NCBI RefSeq assembly: GCF_946221465.1
Contig: NZ_CAMJVP010000053.1
Location: 1-15,606, forward strand
Length of the DNA: 15,606 bases
Direction: 5' to 3'
Source of the DNA: an uncultured Aeromicrobium sp.
GTDB lineage: Bacteria; Actinomycetota; Actinomycetes; Propionibacteriales; Nocardioidaceae
Within the stretch, counting starts at the first letter, position 1. The number at the start of each line of letters is the position of its first letter. A model generated the notes under the pieces. That model did not search any database. It was given only the letters and a program-made list of their open reading frames with translations, and was not told where the DNA came from. Made by a program: the position numbers and the translations under genes. This document shows positions 1-7,282 of the stretch, piece after piece.

Positions 1-23
1 CGACCTCGCGGCGTGAGAACGGG

Positions 24-734
24 TCAGCGGCGCAGGCTCTGCGACAGCCGCTCGGCCGCAGCCACGACGGCCGGAGCATGCATCCGTCCGGGCTGTCGGG
101 TCAGCCGTTCCAGAGGTCCTGACACCGAGACTGCAGCGACCACCTTGCCGGAGGGCGAGCGCACCGGCGCGGACACAGAGCCCACGCCGGGTTCACGCTC
201 CCCGACGCTCTGCGCCCAGCCGCGACGGCGCACCGCGGAGAGCTCGGCGGCGGAGAAGGTCGCCTTGAGCAAGCCCTTGTTCATGCGCTCGGGATCCTCC
301 CAGGCGAGCAGGATCTGAGCAGCCGATCCGGCGGACATCGTCAGCTGTCCGCCCACGGGAATCGAATCGCGCAGCCCGGTCGGCCGATCGGCTGCCGCCA
401 CGCACACGCGGAAGTCTCCTTGGCGTCGGAACAACTGAGCCGACTCTCCGGTGATGTCGCGCAGCCGGGCGAGAACCGGTCCGGCGGCCGCGAGGAGCCG
501 GTCTTCTCCTGCCGCGGCGGCCAGCTCGCCCAATCGTGGGCCGAGAATGAAGCGCCCCTGCATGTCGCGGGCGACCAGGCGATGGTGTTCCAGAGCCACC
601 GCGAGGCGGTGGGCGGTGGGTCGCGCGAGACCCGTGGCGGCGACGAGACCGGCCAAGGTGGCTGGACCCGGCTCCAGGGCGGCCAGGACGAGGGCCGCTT
701 TGTCAAGAACGCCGACTCCGCTAGAGTTGTCCAT
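24..734 (-). CDS. IclR-family transcriptional regulator, divergent from leuCD
   Basis: This is a 236-residue protein, a normal IclR length. The N-terminal winged helix-turn-helix is at about residues 6-65 and includes LAGLVAATGLARPTAHRL. The rest is an IclR effector-binding domain with VSAPVRSPSGKVVAAVSVSG near the C-terminus. The frame stays open far upstream into leuC, but the family N-terminus (MDNSSGVGVLDKA) fixes the start at the ATG at 734. It lies head to head with leuC, 60 bp apart. Known actinobacterial relatives in this position (NdgR, AreB, LtbR) control leuCD and other amino-acid genes. That this protein does the same and represses itself is inference from position and from the imperfect operator between the genes. 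There is no clear Shine-Dalgarno sequence. An AT-rich CAATAT box lies six bases before the start, so the mRNA may be leaderless. Confidence 0.88.
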   Translation of the reverse strand: MDNSSGVGVLDKAALVLAALEPGPATLAGLVAATGLARPTAHRLAVALEHHRLVARDMQGRFILGPRLGELAAAAGEDRLLAAAGPVLARLRDITGESAQLFRRQGDFRVCVAAADRPTGLRDSIPVGGQLTMSAGSAAQILLAWEDPERMNKGLLKATFSAAELSAVRRRGWAQSVGEREPGVGSVSAPVRSPSGKVVAAVSVSGPLERLTRQPGRMHAPAVVAAAERLSQSLRR

Positions 735-743
735 GCCTTGATA

Positions 744-769
744 TTGCCGTATCGCATGTTGAGACGCAA
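744..769. promoter_or_regulatory. Imperfect inverted repeat, candidate IclR operator for iclR and leuCD
   Basis: The half sites TTGCCGTATC (744-753) and, read on the minus strand, TTGCGTCTCA (760-769) match as inverted repeats except for a one-base length difference and one mismatch. The repeat sits in the 60-bp gap between the divergent iclR and leuC starts, where IclR-type regulators of leuCD bind in other actinobacteria. It overlaps the likely -10 region of iclR. The function is inferred. Confidence 0.5.
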
Positions 770-794
770 GTTCATCTGTTAGAAGGGCACCACG

Positions 795-2207
795 ATGCCG
801 AAGACACTCGCCGAGAAGATCTGGGACGACCACGTCGTCCGTCAGGCCCAGGGAGAGCCCGATTTGCTCTTCATCGACCTTCACCTCATCCACGAGGTGA
901 CGAGTCCCCAGGCCTTCGACGGCCTCCGGCTCTCCGGCCGTACGGTGCGCCGTCCGGACTTGACACTCGCGACCGAAGACCACAACATCCCCACCACCGA
1001 CCTCGACAAGCCGATCGCCGATCCGGTCTCGCGCACCCAGGTTGAAACGCTGCGACGTAACGCCGAGGAGTTCGGCATTCGCCTGCACCCGATGGGCGAC
1101 CTCGATCAGGGGATCGTGCACGTCGTGGGGCCGCAACTGGGCCTGACTCAGCCCGGCATGACGATCGTCTGTGGTGACTCGCACACCTCCACCCACGGTG
1201 CCTTCGGATCGATTGCCTTCGGCATCGGCACGAGCGAGGTCGAGCATGTCCTGGCGACCCAGACGCTGCCGCAGGCCAAACCCAAGATGATGGCGGTCGA
1301 GGTCACCGGTGAACTGCCGCCCGGCTCAACCGCCAAGGACCTCATCCTGGCGCTCATCGCGCAGGAGACCACCGGCGGAGGCCAGGGCTACATCGTGGAG
1401 TACCGCGGCGAGGCGATCCGCAAGCTCTCGATGGAAGAGCGCATGACGATCTGCAACATGTCGATCGAGTGGGGCGCCAAAGCCGGTCTCATCGCGCCCG
1501 ATGAGACGACCTTCGAGTACATCAAGGGCCGTGCTCACGCCCCGGTCGGTGACGAGTGGGATGCCGCTGTCGCGTACTGGAAGGGGCTGGTCACCGACGA
1601 GGACGCCACCTTCGACAAGATCGTCACCCTCGACGCGTCCAAAGTCGAGCCCTTCGTCACGTGGGGCACCAACCCCGGCCAGGGCGTGCCGCTGTCGGAG
1701 TGCGTTCCTGACCCCGCCTCCTTCGAGGATCCCATTGAGCGCGAGGCTGCCGAAAACGCCTTGCGGTACATGGATCTGAAGCCGGGCACCCCGATGCGCG
1801 ACATCCCCGTCGACACCGTCTTCATCGGCTCGTGCACCAACGGCCGCATCTCGGACCTGCGTCGTGCCGCCGAGCTCATCAAAGGCCGCAAGGTCGCCGA
1901 GGGAACCCGCGTCCTGGTCGTGCCAGGCTCGGTCCGCGTCCGGCTGCAGGCTGAGGAAGAGGGCCTCGACGTCATCTTCAAGGAGGCCGGGGCCGAATGG
2001 CGCGGAGCCGGATGCTCGATGTGTCTGGGGATGAACCCCGACCAGCTCGCGCCGGGGGAGCGCAGCGCGTCCACGTCCAACCGCAACTTCGAGGGCCGAC
2101 AGGGCAAGGGTGGTCGCACGCACCTCGTCTCGCCCGACGTCGCCGTGGCCACCGGGGTCCTGGGCCATCTGGCCAGCCCCGCCGATTTGGAGAGGGCAGG
2201 AGTCTGA
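795..2207 (+). CDS. leuC: 3-isopropylmalate dehydratase large subunit
   Basis: With LeuD it isomerises 2-isopropylmalate to 3-isopropylmalate in cytoplasmic leucine synthesis. The 470-residue length is normal for bacterial LeuC. It is an aconitase-superfamily protein: VCGDSHTSTHGAFG is near residue 120-135. The three 4Fe-4S ligands are present as Cys347 (GSCTNGR), Cys407 and Cys410 (GCSMCLGMN). The C-terminal substrate loop ERSASTSNRNFEGRQG follows. The start ATG has AGAAGGG at 781-787 as ribosome binding site. The leuD start is only two bases after the stop, so the two are co-transcribed. Regulation by the divergent IclR protein is likely. Confidence 0.98.
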   Translation: MPKTLAEKIWDDHVVRQAQGEPDLLFIDLHLIHEVTSPQAFDGLRLSGRTVRRPDLTLATEDHNIPTTDLDKPIADPVSRTQVETLRRNAEEFGIRLHPMGDLDQGIVHVVGPQLGLTQPGMTIVCGDSHTSTHGAFGSIAFGIGTSEVEHVLATQTLPQAKPKMMAVEVTGELPPGSTAKDLILALIAQETTGGGQGYIVEYRGEAIRKLSMEERMTICNMSIEWGAKAGLIAPDETTFEYIKGRAHAPVGDEWDAAVAYWKGLVTDEDATFDKIVTLDASKVEPFVTWGTNPGQGVPLSECVPDPASFEDPIEREAAENALRYMDLKPGTPMRDIPVDTVFIGSCTNGRISDLRRAAELIKGRKVAEGTRVLVVPGSVRVRLQAEEEGLDVIFKEAGAEWRGAGCSMCLGMNPDQLAPGERSASTSNRNFEGRQGKGGRTHLVSPDVAVATGVLGHLASPADLERAGV

Positions 2208-2209
2208 CC

Positions 2210-2809
2210 ATGGAGCGCTTCACGACTCACACCGGTGTCGGTGCCCCATTGCGCCGCAGCAACGTCGACACCGATCAGATCATCCCGGCGGTCTACCTCA
2301 AACGGGTCACTCGCACTGGCTTCGAGGACGGCCTCTTCGCCGCCTGGCGCAGTGATCCGCAGTTCGTCCTCAATCAGGACGCCTATCGGAACGCGACCGT
2401 GCTGGTCGCCGGTCCAGATTTCGGCACCGGCTCCTCGCGCGAGCATGCTGTGTGGGCCCTGCAGAACTACGGTTTCAAAGTCGTCATCAGTCCGCGCTTT
2501 GGCGACATTTTCCGCGGCAACTCCGGCAAGGCGGGTCTTCTCGCCGCGCAAGTCGACGACAAGGTCGTCACCGCGCTGTGGGAGTACCTGGAGGCCAACC
2601 CGGGTGCGTCGATCACCGTGGACCTTCGCGACCGCACGGTCAGTGCCGGCGAGGGGCTCGACCGCATCGAGGACTCGTTCACCATCGACGACTACACACG
2701 CTGGCGCCTGCTCGAGGGGCTCGACGACGTCGCGATCACCTTGTCGCACGAGGAGGACATCGTGGCCTACGAGGCGGCTCGGCCCTCGTTCAAGCCCTCG
2801 ACGCTCTGA
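2210..2809 (+). CDS. leuD: 3-isopropylmalate dehydratase small subunit
   Basis: This 199-residue protein supplies the swivelling domain that completes the LeuCD active site. Family motifs are NVDTDQIIPAVYLKR near residue 20, GPDFGTGSSREHAVWAL near residue 70, and ISPRFGDIFRGNSGKAG. The length matches the short bacterial LeuD. The open frame extends 71 codons upstream inside leuC, but the ATG at 2210 with AGGAG at 2198-2202 fits the family N-terminus (MERFTTHTG). It is the last gene of the leuCD operon, and a strong hairpin follows 13 bases after the stop. Confidence 0.97.
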   Translation: MERFTTHTGVGAPLRRSNVDTDQIIPAVYLKRVTRTGFEDGLFAAWRSDPQFVLNQDAYRNATVLVAGPDFGTGSSREHAVWALQNYGFKVVISPRFGDIFRGNSGKAGLLAAQVDDKVVTALWEYLEANPGASITVDLRDRTVSAGEGLDRIEDSFTIDDYTRWRLLEGLDDVAITLSHEEDIVAYEAARPSFKPSTL

Positions 2810-2822
2810 TCCTCGCCTTTTG

Positions 2823-2857
2823 CGCCCGGTTCCGCCGACACACGGCGGGACCGGGCG
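2823..2857 (+). terminator. Hairpin terminator of leuCD
   Basis: There is a 15-bp stem (2823-2837 with 2843-2857, one G-U pair) and a 5-base loop ACACA. The following sequence has only a short TTCTC, not a long T-run, which is common for actinobacterial terminators. It starts 13 bases after the leuD stop. Confidence 0.8.
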
Positions 2858-2898
2858 TTCTCATGGGCGAACACCACACCGGTGTCATCTAAAGAAGG

Positions 2899-2912
2899 CC
2901 ATAAGTTTATGG
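2899..2912. promoter_or_regulatory. AT-rich palindrome CCATAA-GT-TTATGG, candidate operator/promoter
   Basis: Two perfect 6-bp arms surround a GT centre. The site is conspicuously AT-rich in this high-GC window and lies between the leuD terminator and the DUF6907-like gene. Two overlapping TANNNT -10-like boxes (2902-2907 and 2908-2913) fall in it, so it may combine promoter and operator. No convincing -35 was found. Confidence 0.4.
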
Positions 2913-2985
2913 TAGGTGACGGCGATGTCGCTTCTGGGGATAAACCTGGCTGAACGGCACCGATCTGTCAGGCCGTCTCCCTACC
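2911..2985 (+). other. Inverted repeat in the leader of the DUF6907-like gene, possible structured 5' UTR
   Basis: GGTAGGTGACGG (2911-2922) can pair with CCGTCTCCCTACC (2973-2985), as two blocks separated by a small internal loop. A second pairing, GGCGATG (2921-2927) with CATCGCC (2988-2994), overlaps and could compete with it. The repeat begins where a transcript from the AT-rich box at 2902-2913 would start and ends about 35 bases before the start codon. I do not recognise a known riboswitch or Rfam motif. Confidence 0.35.
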
Positions 2986-3020
2986 GTCATCGCCACGACC
3001 CGTCTGCAACGAAGGGACCC

Positions 3021-3341
3021 ATGGTGACCATCACGATTCAGCAACATTGTCCGCAGTGGTGCGAACGCACCCATCATCCCGAGGATCCACCGGAGTCGCG
3101 CTTTCACGAGCAGATCATCGTGGACTTCCCCGCAGTGGTCGGGCGGCGCTCCGAGCGCAGCGAAGCCCCCGTCGGCGTTGCCGAGGAGCTCATCGTCCGG
3201 CGGGTGCGGTACTTCGACACGCCCCAGACCTGGCTCATCATCGAGGAGGCGGAGGACGCCGCGCGTCACCTGATTCTCTCGCTCGATGCTGCCGCGTCGC
3301 TCTCGGCGGCGCTGGAGACAGTGACGCGCGACCACAGCTGA
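3021..3341 (+). CDS. Small DUF6907-like protein
   Basis: The protein has 106 residues and no signal peptide or membrane segment. The N-terminus carries a C-x3-WC-x4-H pattern (CPQWCERTHH, residues 9-18), as remembered for the actinobacterial DUF6907 family. The rest is a mixed beta/alpha domain ending in a helix rich in Ala and Leu. The Cys/His cluster could bind a metal, which is inference. The frame is open further upstream, but the ATG at 3021 directly follows GAAGGGA (3011-3017), and the upstream codons run through the inverted-repeat leader, so the shorter start is preferred. It is transcribed alone between leuD and plsC. The function is unknown. Confidence 0.72.
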   Translation: MVTITIQQHCPQWCERTHHPEDPPESRFHEQIIVDFPAVVGRRSERSEAPVGVAEELIVRRVRYFDTPQTWLIIEEAEDAARHLILSLDAAASLSAALETVTRDHS

Positions 3342-3365
3342 CGGCTGCTCGGCGCCCTGCCCCGG

Positions 3366-3371
3366 TAGTCT
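3366..3371 (+). promoter_or_regulatory. -10 box TAGTCT for leaderless plsC-gpsA transcription
   Basis: TAGTCT fits the actinobacterial TANNNT -10 consensus. Its last T lies seven bases before the ATG at 3379, so transcription would start at or next to the start codon. No -35 is evident. Confidence 0.45.
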
Positions 3372-3378
3372 CGGGGTC

Positions 3379-4116
3379 ATGCCTGCACGTCCGATGTCGC
3401 GCACCCTGCGCGTAATCATCTGGGTGCTGCGCCCTCTGCTCATGGTGATCACGCGGCGCGACTGGCAGGGCGCGGAGAAGCTGCCAGAGCCCGGTTACGT
3501 CATTGCGGTCAATCACCTCTCGTGGACCGATCCGGTGCTGTTCGGGCACTGGCTGGTCGACCACGGCATCGCGCCGCGGTTCCTGGCCAAGGACCCGCTG
3601 TTCGCCGTACCCGGGCTCGGGGCGATTCTGCGGGCCACCCAGCAGATCCCGGTCTACCGTGGTACGGCGGGCGCGGCGCAGTCGCTGCGCGCGGCGATCG
3701 ACGCGGTCAACGAGGGGGCTGTCCTCACCATCTACCCCGAGGGCACGATGACCCGAGACCCCGCCGGGTGGCCCATGAGCGGACGGACCGGCGCAGTCCG
3801 GATTGCCCACGCGACTGGACGGCCGCTGGTGCCGATCGCCCAGTGGGGGCCGCAACAGATCCTGTGGCCCTACGCCAGGCGTCCGCGCCTCTTCCCACGT
3901 GCCACGATCCACGTGCGCGTGGGTGATCCGCTTGATCTGTCCGAGCTGGGCGACCATCCCACCGAGGCGCAGATCGTCGCGGCGACAGAACGCCTGATGG
4001 ATGCGATCACCGACCTGCTGGCCGACATCCGCGGCGAACGTCCCACGACGCCGCGCATTGACATCCACACGCTCGGGACGCCCCGCACGAGCTACCGTCC
4101 CGAGGAGGAACGCTGA
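3379..4116 (+). CDS. plsC: 1-acylglycerol-3-phosphate acyltransferase family protein (PlsC-type)
   Basis: This 245-residue protein has the acyltransferase HX4D motif NHLSWTD (His46, Asp51) and the YPEGT motif (Glu121-Gly122-Thr123) of the LPLAT/PlsC superfamily. Residues about 8-24 are hydrophobic and could anchor it to the inner face of the membrane. The expected reaction is acylation of lysophosphatidic acid to phosphatidic acid. Actinobacteria carry several paralogues, so the exact acceptor is not certain. Its stop overlaps the gpsA start by one base (TGATG), so the gene supplying glycerol-3-phosphate is translationally coupled to it. The start is supported by a -10 box seven bases upstream; no strong ribosome binding site is seen. 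Confidence 0.88.
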   Translation: MPARPMSRTLRVIIWVLRPLLMVITRRDWQGAEKLPEPGYVIAVNHLSWTDPVLFGHWLVDHGIAPRFLAKDPLFAVPGLGAILRATQQIPVYRGTAGAAQSLRAAIDAVNEGAVLTIYPEGTMTRDPAGWPMSGRTGAVRIAHATGRPLVPIAQWGPQQILWPYARRPRLFPRATIHVRVGDPLDLSELGDHPTEAQIVAATERLMDAITDLLADIRGERPTTPRIDIHTLGTPRTSYRPEEER

Positions 4117-5117
4117 TGGTCACGACCGCTGTGATGGGAGCGGGCTCCTGGGGAACGGCCTTCTCGATGGTCCTGGCCGACGCCCGCAACGAGGTGCGCT
4201 TGTGGGGTCGGCGTCCCGAGCTGTGCGAGCAGATCAACGCCACGCGTCAGAACGACGACTACCTGCCCGGCATCGCGCTTCCCGAGGGCATCACCGCTTC
4301 GCACGACGCGACCGAGGTGCTGGCGAAGGCTCAGATCGTGGTGCTGGCCGTCCCGTCGCAGCAGCTGCGGCCGAACCTCGAGAAGTGGGCTCCGCTCATC
4401 GGCGACGACGCGATCCTGGTCAGCCTCATGAAGGGCGTCGAACTCGGCACCCGTCAGCGCATGACACAGGTCATCGCCGAGATCACCGGGGCAGGTCCGG
4501 ATCGCCTCGCCGTGGTCACGGGGCCCAACCTCGCCAAGGAGATCGCCCGCCGAGAACCGGCCGCGAGCGTGGTGGCATGCGCCGATCCTGAGGTCGCCGC
4601 GTTTCTCCAGCAGTGGTGTCACACGCCGGGTTTTCGGCCGTACACCAATACCGATGTCGTGGGTTCGGAGCTGGCCGGCGCCACCAAGAATGTCATCGCG
4701 CTCGCCGTGGGCGTCTGCGACGGCTTGGGCTACGGCGACAACTCCAAGGCCTCGGTCATCACCCGCGGGCTGGCGGAGACGACGCGACTCGGTGTGAAGA
4801 TGGGTGCCGACCCGATGACCTTCGCTGGGCTGGCCGGCCTCGGCGACCTCGTGGCCACCTGCTCGTCCCCGCTGTCGCGCAATCGCACCTTCGGTCAGAA
4901 GCTGGGGGAGGGGCTCACCGTCCAGGAGGCGAGCGGCCACACCCGCCAGGTGGCGGAGGGTGCCAAATCCTGCACGTCGATCGCCGAGTTGGCCGACCTG
5001 CACGGTGTGGACATGCCGATCGTCGAGCACGTGCGCGCCCTCGTCGAGGGACGCATGGGCCCGCAGGAACTGGTGGCGGCGATGATCAGCCGCCAGGCCA
5101 AACCCGAAGTTCGCTGA
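4116..5117 (+). CDS. gpsA: Glycerol-3-phosphate dehydrogenase [NAD(P)+]
   Basis: It reduces dihydroxyacetone phosphate to sn-glycerol-3-phosphate, the backbone of phospholipids, in the cytoplasm. The length is 333 residues, as usual. The N-terminal Rossmann fold has GAGSWGT (residues 8-14). LMKGVELGT contains Lys106, and the catalytic Lys191 lies in GATKNVIALAVG. The C-terminal domain carries GLAGLGDLVATCSS and SRNRTFG. The preceding GAGGA (about 4101-4108) serves as ribosome binding site. It overlaps plsC by one base and probably forms an operon with it. The downstream gene converges on it, with one base between the stop codons. Confidence 0.97.
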   Translation: MVTTAVMGAGSWGTAFSMVLADARNEVRLWGRRPELCEQINATRQNDDYLPGIALPEGITASHDATEVLAKAQIVVLAVPSQQLRPNLEKWAPLIGDDAILVSLMKGVELGTRQRMTQVIAEITGAGPDRLAVVTGPNLAKEIARREPAASVVACADPEVAAFLQQWCHTPGFRPYTNTDVVGSELAGATKNVIALAVGVCDGLGYGDNSKASVITRGLAETTRLGVKMGADPMTFAGLAGLGDLVATCSSPLSRNRTFGQKLGEGLTVQEASGHTRQVAEGAKSCTSIAELADLHGVDMPIVEHVRALVEGRMGPQELVAAMISRQAKPEVR

Positions 5118-5118
5118 G

Positions 5119-6165
5119 TCAGACGTCCAGGGCCGCCTCGATGTCGGCCCACAGGTCGTCGACGTCCTCGATGCCCACCGACAGGCGGATGAGGCCTGCT
5201 GGGATCGTCGGGGCCTCCGCGGCGTGACGACGACGCCGTTCCCAGGTGGACTCCACGCCGCCGAGGCTCGTGGCGTAGCGCACGAGACGGCTGGTCTCGG
5301 TGGCACGCTGCGCGCGGTGCGGGTCGTCGAGGACGATGCCCACGATCGTGCCGAAGCCGGGGTAGCGGACCTCATCCACGAGCGGGCTCTCGCGAAGCCG
5401 CCCCACGAGCTCGCGTGCGTTCTGCTCGGCGCGATCGAGTCGCACGTGAAGCGTGCGGATCCCGCGGGTGGTCAACCAGGACTCGAGGGCCCCCGGAATG
5501 GCACCGTGGTCGTGCCGGTGGGCGCGGAGACGCTCGTAGAGGTCGGGATCGCGCGTCACGGTCAGGCCGAGGATGACGTCGCTGTGCCCGGCGAGCAGTT
5601 TGGAGGCTGAGTGGGTGACCAGGTCGGCGCCGAGCTCGAGCGGCTGCTGACGCAGGGGCGAGCTGAAGGTGTTGTCCACAGCCACGAGCGCCCCTGCGTC
5701 GTGGGCAGCCCCGATGAGGGTGGGCAGATCAGCGACCTCGAGGGCGGGATTGGTGGGTGACTCGAGCCACACGAGGGACGCGCCGGCCATCGCCTCGATC
5801 GTGGCTCCCGTATCCGAGACGTCAACGAGCCGCACGTCAAGGTCCGGGCGCGAGGTCAGCTGCTTCACTGTGCCGTAGTAGCCGTGGTGGGGTGCCACGA
5901 CACGCTCGCCCGACGCGACGAGCGAGAAGACCGCCGATGATGCGGCGATACCGGAGGAGAAGGCGAGCGCCTGACCGTTCTCCAGTTCACCGACCACCCG
6001 TTCGAGAGGCTCCCATACCGGATTTCCCGCGCGAGCGTACTCCGCCGCCCCGCCGGGGACGAGCGCACTTGCGAGCGTGATCGGCGCGGAGAGCGGATCT
6101 CCCGGTTCATGGGGCCGTCCGACGGAAACGGCGATGGACGAGGGAGCGAGGTCGCGTGGCGTCAT
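5119..6165 (-). CDS. Cys/Met-metabolism PLP-dependent enzyme (cystathionine gamma-lyase-like)
   Basis: The protein has 348 residues, somewhat shorter than the usual 380-400. Fold-type I PLP features are clear: SSGIAASSAVFS, ESPTNP, VDNTFSSPL, the PLP lysine Lys189 in SASKLLAGHSDVILG, and SLGGVEST near the end. Several substrate-site motifs differ from classical CGL/CGS. HHGYYGT replaces the usual D-x-YGGT, YARAGNPVWEPLE replaces YSRTGNPT, and ERRRRH follows the GGVES motif. It may act as cystathionine gamma-lyase, gamma-synthase or a methionine-gamma-lyase-like enzyme; the substrate cannot be assigned from sequence alone. It converges on gpsA and is divergent from ddl, with 36 bp between start codons. 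A GACAAT box six bases before the ATG suggests a leaderless mRNA. Confidence 0.85.
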   Translation of the reverse strand: MTPRDLAPSSIAVSVGRPHEPGDPLSAPITLASALVPGGAAEYARAGNPVWEPLERVVGELENGQALAFSSGIAASSAVFSLVASGERVVAPHHGYYGTVKQLTSRPDLDVRLVDVSDTGATIEAMAGASLVWLESPTNPALEVADLPTLIGAAHDAGALVAVDNTFSSPLRQQPLELGADLVTHSASKLLAGHSDVILGLTVTRDPDLYERLRAHRHDHGAIPGALESWLTTRGIRTLHVRLDRAEQNARELVGRLRESPLVDEVRYPGFGTIVGIVLDDPHRAQRATETSRLVRYATSLGGVESTWERRRRHAAEAPTIPAGLIRLSVGIEDVDDLWADIEAALDV

Positions 6166-6171
6166 GAGTCC

Positions 6172-6177
6172 ATTGTC
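6172..6177 (-). promoter_or_regulatory. -10-like box GACAAT before the cystathionine-lyase-like gene
   Basis: GACAAT on the minus strand matches TATAAT at four of six positions. It ends six bases before the ATG at 6165, which would place the transcription start at the start codon. A GAGGA just upstream could alternatively act as a distant ribosome binding site. Confidence 0.3.
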
Positions 6178-6187
6178 CTCGTCCCGG

Positions 6188-6193
6188 TACGCT
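6188..6193 (+). promoter_or_regulatory. -10 box TACGCT for leaderless ddl transcription
   Basis: TACGCT fits TANNNT and ends eight bases before the ATG at 6202. There is no Shine-Dalgarno sequence between it and the ATG, so ddl is probably read from a leaderless mRNA. No good -35 was found. Confidence 0.4.
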
Positions 6194-6201
6194 GCTGGAC
6201 G

Positions 6202-7269
6202 ATGACCGGTTCAAAGCGCGTGCGTGTGGCAGTCGTGTTCGGCGGACGATCCAGTGAGCACGGCGTGTCGTGCCTCACCGCCCGCGAGGTGATGGCGGTG
6301 ATCGACCGCAACCGCTACGAGGTCCTGCCGGTCGGCATCACCCCCGACGGCCAGTGGGTCGAGGAGACCGGCGAGTGGGACGACCTTGCGCCAGGCACCC
6401 TCCCGAAGGTCCGCGACGATCGTCCGGCGTTCTCCTGGGACCGCCTCCGCAAGGAGGTTGACGTGGTCTTTCCGCTGCTGCACGGCCCTTGGGGTGAGGA
6501 CGGCACCATCCAGGGCCTTCTCGAGATGGCCGATATCCCGTACGTCGGCGCGGGCGTGCTGGCCAGCGCAGCCGCCATGGACAAGCCCTTCACCAAGACG
6601 CTGTTCTCTGCCGCAGGGCTGCCGCAACTTCCGTACGTGACCGTGTTGCCGTGGGAGTGGGAGGCGAACCCCGGCCGGGCGATCGACCGCATCCACGCTC
6701 TTGGTCTGCCGGTCTTCGTCAAGCCGGCTCGCGCCGGCTCGAGCTCGGGAGTCACGATGGTCGGTGACTGGGCCGATCTGGAGGATGCCGCTGAGGCAGC
6801 GCGCAAGCTGGACCCGAAGATCATCGTGGAGGCCGCGGCCCACGCCAAGCGCGAGGTCGAGTGTGCCGTGGTGCAGGATCTCGACGGCATGCCCATCGCC
6901 AGCGAGGTCGGCGAGATCGTGGTCGATGAGTCCGCCTCGCACGACTATTACGATTTCTCGGCCAAGTACCTCGACGGCAGCAGCCGCAACGTCATCCCCG
7001 CCCCGATCGATCCCACGATGCGTAACCGGATCAGGTCCTATGCGCTGCAAGCCTTCGATGCCATCGGCTGTGAGGGCCTGGCCCGCGTGGACTTCTTCCT
7101 CACCGACTCGGTCGCCGGGGGACTGGTGATCAACGAGATCAACACGATGCCCGGCTTCACGCCGTACTCGATGTTCCCGAAGGCGTGGGAGGCCTCGGGT
7201 CTGCCGTACGCCGATCTGGTCGACCGGCTGCTGCAACTCGCTCTGCGCCGCCCGACCGGACTGCGCTGA
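6202..7269 (+). CDS. ddl: D-alanine--D-alanine ligase
   Basis: It joins two D-alanines using ATP to make the end of the peptidoglycan stem peptide. This is a 355-residue ATP-grasp protein. VVFGGRSSEH is at residues 11-20, LHGPWGEDGTIQG starts near residue 93, and FVKPARAGSSSG contains the ATP-binding Lys174. SHDYYDFSAKYLDG forms the active-site loop, and NEINTMPGF (Asn311-Glu312, Asn314) holds metal ligands. The Tyr in the SHDYYDFSAKY loop is typical of D-Ala-D-Ala rather than D-Ala-D-Lac ligases. The frame is open 31 codons further upstream, but those codons overlap the divergent gene and lack family similarity, so the ATG at 6202 is chosen. Confidence 0.97.
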   Translation: MTGSKRVRVAVVFGGRSSEHGVSCLTAREVMAVIDRNRYEVLPVGITPDGQWVEETGEWDDLAPGTLPKVRDDRPAFSWDRLRKEVDVVFPLLHGPWGEDGTIQGLLEMADIPYVGAGVLASAAAMDKPFTKTLFSAAGLPQLPYVTVLPWEWEANPGRAIDRIHALGLPVFVKPARAGSSSGVTMVGDWADLEDAAEAARKLDPKIIVEAAAHAKREVECAVVQDLDGMPIASEVGEIVVDESASHDYYDFSAKYLDGSSRNVIPAPIDPTMRNRIRSYALQAFDAIGCEGLARVDFFLTDSVAGGLVINEINTMPGFTPYSMFPKAWEASGLPYADLVDRLLQLALRRPTGLR

Positions 7270-7282
7270 CACGTCCGCGGTC

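Noticed and set aside
738..743. TTGATA as the -35 of leuC
   Set aside because: No acceptable -10 lies 16-18 bases downstream (GAGACG at 17), so the leuC promoter was left unassigned.
735..1247. Upstream extension of the IclR reading frame through the leuC coding region (to 407 residues)
   Set aside because: The extension lies antisense to conserved leuC motifs, and the family N-terminus begins at 734.
1535..2749. 404-codon minus-strand frame across leuC and leuD
   Set aside because: It is antisense to two certain genes, has no motif, and spans the leuC/leuD boundary.
4092..5375. 427-codon minus-strand open frame across gpsA
   Set aside because: It is a high-GC shadow: gpsA is intact with all motifs on the other strand, and the antisense translation has no recognisable domain.
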